Positions 1 through 7,647 of a stretch of 44,328 bases of DNA are shown here, piece after piece. The number at the start of each line of letters is the position of its first letter. Position 1 is the first letter of the stretch. The stretch lies in assembly GCA_002476625.1 (NCBI GenBank), contig DLLC01000017.1, positions 241 through 44,568 on the forward strand, given 5' to 3'. A program made the position numbers and the translations under genes. Below the pieces are notes generated by a model. It searched no databases and was not told the origin of the DNA. It was given only the letters and a program-made list of their open reading frames with translations. This DNA is from Porphyromonadaceae bacterium UBA7572. Lineage in GTDB: Bacteria; Bacteroidota; Bacteroidia; Bacteroidales; Muribaculaceae.

Positions 1-47
1 CCCCGTTGAAGCCCGTGACCGATGACGGTCCGCACAACTTGCGGTGG

Positions 48-320
48 CTATAGGTGGCATGAGTCCGCCTTGACGCCCTGCGTGCTGTAGCACAGCCGCA
101 ACGGAAGCACCACACCATCGGCATTGACGGAGAAAATATCAACGGGAAACCTCACCGCTCCGGTGGCGAGCGAGGGCTGCGGCGACTCAAAGCGGCGCAT
201 CTGCGCCGTGGCAGGCCGAGGCCCAACCACATCGGCATTGAAAGCCGTGACCGCCTCCTGCCCCCATACGGAAAAATAGAGACAGATTATTGCAACAATA
301 AGGTGCAAAAACCTCTTCAT
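48..320 (-). pseudogene. RHS/YD-repeat-like protein, N-terminal fragment (probably broken)
   Basis: This is a 90-residue ORF with an ATG start and a clear signal peptide (MKRFLHLIVAIICLYFSVWG). After the signal, the segment around FPVDIFSVNADGVVLPLRL, then CYSTQGVKADS, resembles the N-terminal region of large Bacteroidetes RHS/YD-repeat proteins, where a line such as 'P.SYHTSGIKVDD' is normally followed by a G[YL]GW motif. Here a TAG stops the frame instead. The same frame stays open beyond the stop to the window edge and reads PPQVVRTVIGHGLQRG; its RTVIGH resembles the RTVMGR-like stretch of those proteins. The start lies 14 bases after the stop of the phosphodiester glycosidase gene at 335, so it is probably the last cistron of that transcript. 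I read it as a nonsense-mutated or deleted RHS-like gene, but a genuine short secreted protein is possible. The family assignment is by recollection of motifs only. Confidence 0.45.
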
Positions 321-334
321 ACTCTCTAACCCTT

Positions 335-2725
335 CTAATCTCTAAGAATTATATTGATTAGGGTGGTTACATCGCCTACGTTCACTGAGCCGTCAGCGTT
401 GAGGTCGCATGCGGTGTCGGTATAGTCGGTCAAGCCTAAAATCTTGTTGATGAGGGCTGTCACATCGGTCACGTTCACCACGCCATCGGCATCTACATCG
501 CCCTTAACCGGGGTTGGTGTCACGGCATCGTACACCGTTTCGAATCCTTGAAAATTGATGGTGTAGCTCTTGCCGGTTTTCGATGTGCCCATATTGAGTT
601 GAATGGTGCTCAAGGTGAGCGGATAGTTGCCCATATCGCAAGTGTCGATCCACGAGGCAGTGGGGAGCGTGAGCACAATGTCCGTATCGGCAATCACCGT
701 GTCGGGGGTGAGGGTTTGGTAGGTGATTTTCTCTCCGTTTCGGCGGATGCCTAACACCACATTCTTCAGTGGTGCCTCCCCGGGATTGAGACGAATTCTG
801 ACGGCATCGGGCAAACTCCACAGGCGCAGCGTCTTGCTCAACACTAATTTAGGACTGCGGCCCGAGGCGCCCGTATAGGTGTAGTCGAAGCCATCGCCAT
901 GGGCGGTGACAGCTGCGCTCTTGCCACCCGTCTGAGTGATTTTCCAAGTGGCAAGGTCGATATTAGGGTCGATAGGCATTACATGGGCTGTGGGACGCTC
1001 AACCGTCACCTTCATGGTGTCGGCAAACTCTCCAATGCTTCCATACACATACGCCACACCATCGGTCACGCCCTGGAGCACGCCCGTTGCGCTGTCGATT
1101 GTCACCACACTTTCATCGCTGCTCCGCCATGTGAGGGCTGCTGGATTCACTTCACGGGTCACACCATCGTGCGTATTCTCCACTGCCACGGCATACTTGC
1201 GGTAGGTGTCGGAGATGATGGAGTCGTTCACAATGTTCAGTCCTTCGCCTGCGCCCAGAACCATCACAGGCACTGTGGCTGTTAAACCGCAGTAAGTGGC
1301 AGTGAGCACTGCGTCGCCAGAGCCTTCGGCATAGAAAGTGTGGTCGTCGGTCATTCTGCCCACAGCCTCAGGACAAGACACCTTCACACCCTTCAAATCG
1401 GTGTCAATGAGTAGCCCATACTGGTTGTAGCCATAGAATTTCGGAGTATATACGCCATACTTTGGCACTTTAGCTACCCAGTCAACAAACGCAATTTTAG
1501 CAATCACACTGTCGGCGGGAGCGGTGCTGACTGCAAAGAAGCCATTGGCATCGGAGCGTTCAGAACCGTCGCTCGGCACATTAAGCGTGCCAAGAGCCTG
1601 GCTATACATCGTGGAAGAACCGCCACTGTCGAAGTTCAGTCCCTCCCATGCGCCAAGCTGCCGGAGCAAGTCGGCGCCTTCTGTGGTGCGCGCGCCACTC
1701 GAAATAGGAGAGCGGCCATCAATCTGCACCATGATAATTTTTGTTTCGTCCTGGCTAAAGCCCATCACGGTGAGCGGCTGGTTGCTGCTAAACTGGCTCA
1801 TGATATACTCGGTTTCGAGCACATTGCCTTTTTCCAAAATTTTAGGCACGCTGGAAATCATGGTCTGCGGATTCACCTCTGTGCCGCTCATATACACACG
1901 TAGGTCAAACGTCACCACATCGCCCGGCTTCAGGTTGTTCACAAAGTTGAGTGTAGCGCCTTGTCCTCGAATCACAAATCCATCAGCGGGAATATCCATA
2001 TCTCCTGCACCCGACGCATCGGAGGTGACCACAAGGCGGAAAGGCTTGGCAATGCCAAACTCATCGCCTTCGGCCAGCACAGCCTGCACCTCGGCACAAG
2101 TGCCACGCAAGTTGGTGCTCGACAAGAAGGTGGAAGTGAACAGTTCAATCTCGTCGCAGGCGTATTCACTATTCACCATACCCATCGCCACAGTCTCACC
2201 CTTTTCGTTTTTCACACTGCCACCAAAGCGAGCATCGCCAAATAGAGGCTTCTTGTTCTGGTCAAGCGAAAAGTCAATCCAGTTGCCCACATGGTTCACG
2301 CCATGGTAAATCTTACCATCGGCAATGCAAGGGCCTATAGGAGCCCCCACAACCGACTCACCGCGGCCAGTCTGTCCGCTTGTGCGGAAAAAGTCGCCAT
2401 TCACGCCCAAGAAATATTGGGCTCCCGGACGCGACTTACGACGCGACATTCCCGAAATCGTTTCACCACCGGCATATTTGTCTTGTCCCATCACGGCAGA
2501 AAAAGTGACAAGAGGATTGCTCAAGTCGGTGATGGAATAACGCACATACATCTGTCGGCCAGCGTCGGTGCGCATCAGCAGTTGAGTGCAACTCGTACTG
2601 GGGCCCACCATGGCATGGTAAAGCGTATCGGCCACAAATTCTGTGCCCCGAATATTATAATGGATTGAGGCATTCGCCAATCCTCCCACCGCTGCAATCA
2701 GCAGCGTAATCAGTATTTTTTTCAT
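335..2725 (-). CDS. Secreted phosphodiester glycosidase (NAGPA/PF09992 type) with Big-like domain and C-terminal dockerin, copy 1
   Basis: This is a 796-residue protein with a signal peptide over about residues 1-19. Residues 30-400 match the NAGPA family, which hydrolyses sugar-1-phosphodiesters. Visible hallmarks are GVNGDFF near 108, IDGRSPISSGARTTEGADLL at 335-354, NFDSGGSSTMY at 364-374 and the NVPSDGSERSD stretch near 382. A shared linker (PKYGVYTPKFYGYNQYG) follows, then a Big2-like bacterial Ig fold around 500-620 (SSDESVVTIDSATGVLQGV). A jelly-roll-like segment comes next, and a duplicated dockerin module occupies 742-796 (GDVDADGVVNVTDVTALINK and CDLNADGSVNVGDVTTLI). The ATG start leads straight into the signal peptide. 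It is the last intact member of four tandem paralogues, 103 bases downstream of copy 2. The glycine that usually precedes GGS in this family is serine here (DSGG), as in copy 2. The substrate is not predictable. Confidence 0.88.
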   Translation of the reverse strand: MKKILITLLIAAVGGLANASIHYNIRGTEFVADTLYHAMVGPSTSCTQLLMRTDAGRQMYVRYSITDLSNPLVTFSAVMGQDKYAGGETISGMSRRKSRPGAQYFLGVNGDFFRTSGQTGRGESVVGAPIGPCIADGKIYHGVNHVGNWIDFSLDQNKKPLFGDARFGGSVKNEKGETVAMGMVNSEYACDEIELFTSTFLSSTNLRGTCAEVQAVLAEGDEFGIAKPFRLVVTSDASGAGDMDIPADGFVIRGQGATLNFVNNLKPGDVVTFDLRVYMSGTEVNPQTMISSVPKILEKGNVLETEYIMSQFSSNQPLTVMGFSQDETKIIMVQIDGRSPISSGARTTEGADLLRQLGAWEGLNFDSGGSSTMYSQALGTLNVPSDGSERSDANGFFAVSTAPADSVIAKIAFVDWVAKVPKYGVYTPKFYGYNQYGLLIDTDLKGVKVSCPEAVGRMTDDHTFYAEGSGDAVLTATYCGLTATVPVMVLGAGEGLNIVNDSIISDTYRKYAVAVENTHDGVTREVNPAALTWRSSDESVVTIDSATGVLQGVTDGVAYVYGSIGEFADTMKVTVERPTAHVMPIDPNIDLATWKITQTGGKSAAVTAHGDGFDYTYTGASGRSPKLVLSKTLRLWSLPDAVRIRLNPGEAPLKNVVLGIRRNGEKITYQTLTPDTVIADTDIVLTLPTASWIDTCDMGNYPLTLSTIQLNMGTSKTGKSYTINFQGFETVYDAVTPTPVKGDVDADGVVNVTDVTALINKILGLTDYTDTACDLNADGSVNVGDVTTLINIILRD

Positions 2726-2828
2726 CTTTATGCTACATTAAAAAGGAAGTTAGATATTAGAAGAGGGATTTGAGGATGGTTAGACATTTGTCTTAACTTC
2801 CTTAACCCCTCCTAATTTCTAACCACTC

Positions 2829-5219
2829 TTATCTAAGAATTTGATTGATGAGGGCGGTTACGTCGCTCACATTCACCGCACCGTCGGCGTTGAGGTCGCA
2901 CACAGCGTCGGCATAGTCATTCAAACCTAAAATCCTGTTGATAAGGGCAGTCACATCACTCACATTCACCACGCCATCGCCGTTAAGGTCGCCCTTGGTG
3001 GCGGAAGGAACTGCGTTGTAAACGGTCTCAAAGCCATCGAAGTCGATGGTATACTGCTTACCAGTGGTAGAAGTGCCCATGTTGAGCTGAATGGTGTTGA
3101 GCGTGACGGGGTAATTCTTCATGTCGGCAGCGTCAATCCAAGAGGCGGTCGGCAACTCCATCTCTATCATCTTTCCAGCCACCACAGTGTCGGGAGTAAG
3201 GGTCTGGTAAGTGATTTTCTGGCCGTTGGGGCGCAAGCCCAGCACCACGTTTTTCACGGGTGCCTCGCCGGGATTGAAGCGAATGCGGATAGCGTCGGGC
3301 AGACTCCACAGCCTGATGCTTTTAGTGAGCACAATCTTAGGACTGCGGCCCGAAGCGCCCGTATAAGTGTAGGTGAAGCCATCGCCATGGGCGGTGCTGA
3401 CAGCATTCTTACCTCCCGATTGGCTGATTTTCCAAGTCTTCACGTCCAGATCACGGTCGATTGGCATCACATGGGCTGTGGGCCGCTCTACATTCACCTT
3501 CATCGTGTCGATGAGTTCTCCTATTTTGCCATACACATAAGCCTCGCCATCAGCCACACCATGGAGCACACCCGTAGTGGGGTCAATTTTCACAACCGCC
3601 TCGTCACTGCTCCACCACGACAGCACTGAAGAATGGATAGGCATTGTCACACCATCTTCAGAATTGGTCACTTCCACCGTGTAGTCATGGAAAGTGTCGG
3701 TCACAATTGAGTCGTTTCTAAACTTGACACCGGTGCCTTCGCCAAAAATCTGCACAGGCACAGTGGCTGTGATGCCACCATAGTGAGCGGTGATCAAGCC
3801 ATCGCCGCTGCCATCACCGAAAAACACGCTATCCTGCTGCACATGCCCCACCGATGACGGGCAAGAGAGCGTAACGCCATGCAAGTCGGTGTCGATGAGC
3901 AAGCCATATTTGTTGTAGCCATAGAATTTCGGACGGTAAATTCCATATTTAGGCACTTTGGCCACCCAATCAACAAAAGCGATGTTGGCTATGGTGCTGT
4001 CGTCGGGGGCTGTGTATACGGCAAAGATACCATTACCGTCGGCCCGTTCAGACCCATCACTGGGGACATTGCGCACACCAAGCGAACTCGAATAAAAGGT
4101 GGAGGAACCACCACTGTCCATATTCACAGCATCGGTAGCGCCCAGCAGCCGCAGCAAATCAGCTATCTCGGTGGTGCGCGCGCCACTTGAAATGGGCGAA
4201 CGGCCGTCGATGGTGAGAAACATTATCGTCGATCCTCCGTCGGCGATTGCCACTGCTGTGACGGGCTGGTTTGAGCCAAACTCCTCAAGCAGATATTCTG
4301 TGTCGGTCACCTCGCCATTTCGCAAGCTGTTGGGCCAACTCGACATCATGGTGTGGGGGAAAATTTCCTTGCCGTCCATATTGGCATGGAATTCCACCGT
4401 AATTTCATCGCCTTCTTTCAGTCCCTTCACAAACTCGCTACCAGAGCCTTGTCCATGTATCACATAGCCACTGGCTGGAATATCCATATCGCCTGCGGTG
4501 GATGGCGCTGCAGTGGCCACCATCTTGAAGGGCTTGCCAAACACGAACTTCTCGCCATCTGCCAGCCTCATCGCTATTTCAGCGTCGCCGGCAGGCAAGT
4601 TGGTGCCTTTGAAAAAATGGCTGTTATAGATAATCACACGGTCAGACGAACCGGGATTCACCAAGTTCACGCCTGCCACGTCTACTTTCACGCCAGCGGC
4701 ATTAGTCACCGCTCCAGAAAATTTTGTGCAACCGATCACCGGATTCTTCTTACCGGCATCAAGCACAAACTGCGTATAGTCTGTGTTGGTGTTGGCCTTG
4801 TAGATTTCACCATCCACCACACAGGGGCCAATAGGTATTCCCACCATCGACTCGCCACGGCGTGTAGTGCCCGAAGTGTAGAAAAAGTCGCCATTCACGC
4901 CAAGGAAATAGCGCGCACCAGGTCGCGACTTGCGCTGCGACATACTCCTCACCGTCTCGGTGCCAGCAATGTGGTCATCACCCATCACCGTACTAAAAGA
5001 GATGTATGGATTGGTCAGGTCAATCTTCGCATAGTAAACATACATTTGCCGACCGGCGTCTGACCGCATCAAAAGAGAGGTCTGCGATGTGCCAGGTCCG
5101 AGCATGGCATGAAACAGGGTGTCGGTCTGGTAAAGTGTGCCGCGCACATTATACTGAGTAGAAGCATTGGCGCATAGTGCAGCGGCACACGCCAATGCCA
5201 TGATTACGATCTTCTTCAT
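2829..5219 (-). CDS. Secreted phosphodiester glycosidase (NAGPA/PF09992 type) with Big-like domain and C-terminal dockerin, copy 2
   Basis: This 796-residue protein is collinear with copy 1 and is its closest relative among the four. The signal peptide is MKKIVIMALACAAALCANAS. NAGPA-type motifs include GVNGDFFYTSGTTRRGESM near 108-126, the GRSPISSGARTTEIADLLRL segment and NMDSGGSSTFY. The Big-like domain contains SSDEAVVKIDPTTGVLHGV, and the dockerin covers 743-796 with two loops, DLNGDGVVNVSD and DLNADGAVNVSD. It would be exported and should remove a sugar from a phosphodiester; the family includes the mammalian uncovering enzyme that acts on GlcNAc-1-phospho-mannose. The gene starts 10 bases after the stop of copy 3, consistent with cotranscription. 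It carries serine in the usual DGGGS position (DSGGSST). Activity is inferred from family, not shown. Confidence 0.88.
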   Translation of the reverse strand: MKKIVIMALACAAALCANASTQYNVRGTLYQTDTLFHAMLGPGTSQTSLLMRSDAGRQMYVYYAKIDLTNPYISFSTVMGDDHIAGTETVRSMSQRKSRPGARYFLGVNGDFFYTSGTTRRGESMVGIPIGPCVVDGEIYKANTNTDYTQFVLDAGKKNPVIGCTKFSGAVTNAAGVKVDVAGVNLVNPGSSDRVIIYNSHFFKGTNLPAGDAEIAMRLADGEKFVFGKPFKMVATAAPSTAGDMDIPASGYVIHGQGSGSEFVKGLKEGDEITVEFHANMDGKEIFPHTMMSSWPNSLRNGEVTDTEYLLEEFGSNQPVTAVAIADGGSTIMFLTIDGRSPISSGARTTEIADLLRLLGATDAVNMDSGGSSTFYSSSLGVRNVPSDGSERADGNGIFAVYTAPDDSTIANIAFVDWVAKVPKYGIYRPKFYGYNKYGLLIDTDLHGVTLSCPSSVGHVQQDSVFFGDGSGDGLITAHYGGITATVPVQIFGEGTGVKFRNDSIVTDTFHDYTVEVTNSEDGVTMPIHSSVLSWWSSDEAVVKIDPTTGVLHGVADGEAYVYGKIGELIDTMKVNVERPTAHVMPIDRDLDVKTWKISQSGGKNAVSTAHGDGFTYTYTGASGRSPKIVLTKSIRLWSLPDAIRIRFNPGEAPVKNVVLGLRPNGQKITYQTLTPDTVVAGKMIEMELPTASWIDAADMKNYPVTLNTIQLNMGTSTTGKQYTIDFDGFETVYNAVPSATKGDLNGDGVVNVSDVTALINRILGLNDYADAVCDLNADGAVNVSDVTALINQILR

Positions 5220-5229
5220 CCTTTCAAGA

Positions 5230-7596
5230 TTATTTCAGCATCATACCGATAAGGGCAGTCACGTCGCTCACGTTCACCGCGCCGTCGGCGTTGAGGTCGC
5301 ACACGGAATCGGCATAGTCTGTCAAGCCTAAAATTCTGTTGATAAGTGCGGTCACATCGCTCACGTCCACCACTCCGTCGGCATTAATGTCGCCTGTGGC
5401 AGGCACTCCAGGCACGGCATCGTAAACCGTCGCAAAATTCTTGAACACCATGTGATACTGCTTGCCGGCAGTGGAAGCGTTCATATTAAGCTGGATTGAG
5501 CTCAAAGTGATAGGGAAATTGCCCATATCTGTCGCATCTATCCATTCCGATGTGCGGAGGTCTATATCCATGTCGGCATTTGGCTCCACACCTGTCAAAT
5601 CCACTGTGTGATAGGTCATACTCTCTCCATTGGCACGCACGCCCAGCACCATATTTTTCACTGGGGCCTCACCAGGATTCAAAGACACACGAATAGCGTC
5701 GGGCAGGCTCCAGAGACGAATACTCTTGGTCAGAACTATTTTAGGGCCACGCGCTGATGCGCCAGTATACACATAGTCAATGCCGCTGCCTACCGCCGTG
5801 GCCACAGTGTTCTTGCCACCGGTCTGGCTGATTTTCCATGTCTTCACGTCAAGATTCGGGTCTATCGCCATCACATGGGCAGTAGGACGCTCCACAACCA
5901 CCTTCAAGGTGTCGCGCACGTTACCCAGGCAGCCAATCACAAGAGCCTCGCCATCGTTCACGCCTTTCAGAACGCCAGAATGCTCATCCACTTTCACCAC
6001 ATTCTCATTGGTGCTCGTCCATGAAAGGGCGGCAGGATTGATAGGCATGGTGGCTTCACCCACAACACTCTCCACATCGATGGCATATTCACGGTAAGTG
6101 TCGTTGATAATCGAGTCATGCACTATGGTGATGGCGTCGGATGAATTTTGCACTTGTGCGGTAATGGTGGTGGTGAGATTGCCATAAGTGGCGGTCAGCA
6201 CGCCTTCCTCGAGATTTCCGTCGGCATAGAATGTGGTGTCGCCCACAATATGGCCAAGCTGTTCTGCGCATGAAAGTTTCACACCCTTCACATCAGTGTC
6301 GATGAGCATTCCATACTGGTTGTAGCCATAGAATTTGGGGGTGTACATACCATATTTAGGCAAGCGCAAACAGAAATCCATATAGCGGATTTCAGCAATT
6401 GCGCTGTCGTCGGGCGCTTCACTCACGGCAAAAATGCCATTGCTGTCGGCACGCTCGTTACCGTCGCTGGGCTTGTTTCTCACACCGAGAACACTGGAAT
6501 AGAGGCAAGTGGAGCCGCCGCCATCCACATTGATGGCCTGCCATGCACCGGCATACTTCATCAGTGCGCCAAGGGCGGGAGTGGTGGCGCCGTCGCTCAA
6601 TGGAGAGCGACCGTCAACCACGAGAAAAATCACCTTCTTGCCATCTTGGCTATAGCCCAGCACCGTGCGGGGGTGAACCGATGTGTCGGTGCTGTTCACC
6701 ACCTGTCCGCCACTCAGCACCCAAGGATTTCCCGATACAATTTCTGTAGGCGTAAACGCTTTGCCGTCGAGATAGGCGTTGAGCGTGAGCGTGAGCTGGT
6801 CGCCTGGCTTCAGTCCTGCGATAAACGAGGCTGCCGACCCTTTCCCCGTCAGCACGAGTCCCTCGCTTGGCACATCCATATCGCCGGCGCTGCTTGGCGT
6901 GTTTACCACCTCCAGCTTGCACTGCTTGGCAAACGCAAAAGAGTCGTCACCATCCACATAGCGCACCTGCACCTCGGTCACATTGCTTTCATTGGTGCCC
7001 TTGAAATATTTGGGGTTGTAAAGCGTAACGGCATTGTAAACGGCATCGGTATTGACGCCACCGATATTCGCTTTTCCATTCGCGCCTTCCACAGTGCCGC
7101 CAAAAGTGACATTGCCAATCGAAGGCACTTTATTGGCATCGATAGTGTACTGTATCTCTGAGCCATTCACGCCTTTATATATCACACCTTTTGCCATCGA
7201 CGACGCTATTGGGGCGCCCACCATCGACTGTCCGCGCCGGGTGGTGCCAGAAGTGAACCAAAAATCGCCATTCACGCCCACGTAATAGCGCTGCCCGGAC
7301 TGCGTCTTGCGGTTGCACATCTGCGACACCGTTTCGCCGCCAGCCATCATATCCGTACCGCTCACCGCACGAATTTTTACATAGGGGTTGGTCAAATCCA
7401 CAGTCGTGTAGAACACCCGCATATGCTTATTGCCACTTTGCAGCAGCAGGGATGTCTGTGTGGTGCCTGGTCCCACATAGGCGTGGAAAGTGGTATCCAC
7501 CGAATAGGTTGTCCCCACCACATCGCACACGCCTTTCGCGTTCGCCCCGAGTGCCACAGCACCCATCAGCGTCAAGGCCATCATTGCTATTTTCAT
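5230..7596 (-). CDS. Secreted phosphodiester glycosidase (NAGPA/PF09992 type) with Big-like domain and C-terminal dockerin, copy 3
   Basis: This is a 788-residue protein with signal peptide MKIAMMALTLMGAVALGANA. The NAGPA region shows GVNGDFWFTSGTTRRGQSM, then VDGRSPLSDGATTPALGALM and NVDGGGSTCLY, the canonical DGGGS form. The shared linker (PKYGMYTPKFYGYNQYGML) precedes a Big-like domain (STNENVVKVDEHSGVLKGV) and a dockerin at 735-788. It lies 51 bases downstream of copy 4 and 10 bases upstream of copy 2, so it is probably inside one transcript. Compared with copies 1 and 2, its central region differs most around the DGGGS loop and in the HPRTVLGYSQDGKKVIFLVV stretch, which it shares with copy 4. 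The four enzymes therefore fall into two pairs that may split substrates. Secretion and glycan binding are inferred. Confidence 0.88.
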   Translation of the reverse strand: MKIAMMALTLMGAVALGANAKGVCDVVGTTYSVDTTFHAYVGPGTTQTSLLLQSGNKHMRVFYTTVDLTNPYVKIRAVSGTDMMAGGETVSQMCNRKTQSGQRYYVGVNGDFWFTSGTTRRGQSMVGAPIASSMAKGVIYKGVNGSEIQYTIDANKVPSIGNVTFGGTVEGANGKANIGGVNTDAVYNAVTLYNPKYFKGTNESNVTEVQVRYVDGDDSFAFAKQCKLEVVNTPSSAGDMDVPSEGLVLTGKGSAASFIAGLKPGDQLTLTLNAYLDGKAFTPTEIVSGNPWVLSGGQVVNSTDTSVHPRTVLGYSQDGKKVIFLVVDGRSPLSDGATTPALGALMKYAGAWQAINVDGGGSTCLYSSVLGVRNKPSDGNERADSNGIFAVSEAPDDSAIAEIRYMDFCLRLPKYGMYTPKFYGYNQYGMLIDTDVKGVKLSCAEQLGHIVGDTTFYADGNLEEGVLTATYGNLTTTITAQVQNSSDAITIVHDSIINDTYREYAIDVESVVGEATMPINPAALSWTSTNENVVKVDEHSGVLKGVNDGEALVIGCLGNVRDTLKVVVERPTAHVMAIDPNLDVKTWKISQTGGKNTVATAVGSGIDYVYTGASARGPKIVLTKSIRLWSLPDAIRVSLNPGEAPVKNMVLGVRANGESMTYHTVDLTGVEPNADMDIDLRTSEWIDATDMGNFPITLSSIQLNMNASTAGKQYHMVFKNFATVYDAVPGVPATGDINADGVVDVSDVTALINRILGLTDYADSVCDLNADGAVNVSDVTALIGMMLK

Positions 7597-7647
7597 TGTT
7601 GGTATATGTTTTGTTGTCGCACCACCTTCGTGTAGTGCGTGTTCATG

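Noticed and set aside
1524..2309. Long plus-strand open frames across the glycosidase genes (for example 1524-2309 and 4353-5063)
   Set aside because: They are antisense shadows of strongly conserved minus-strand genes, without signal peptides, family motifs or plausible starts.
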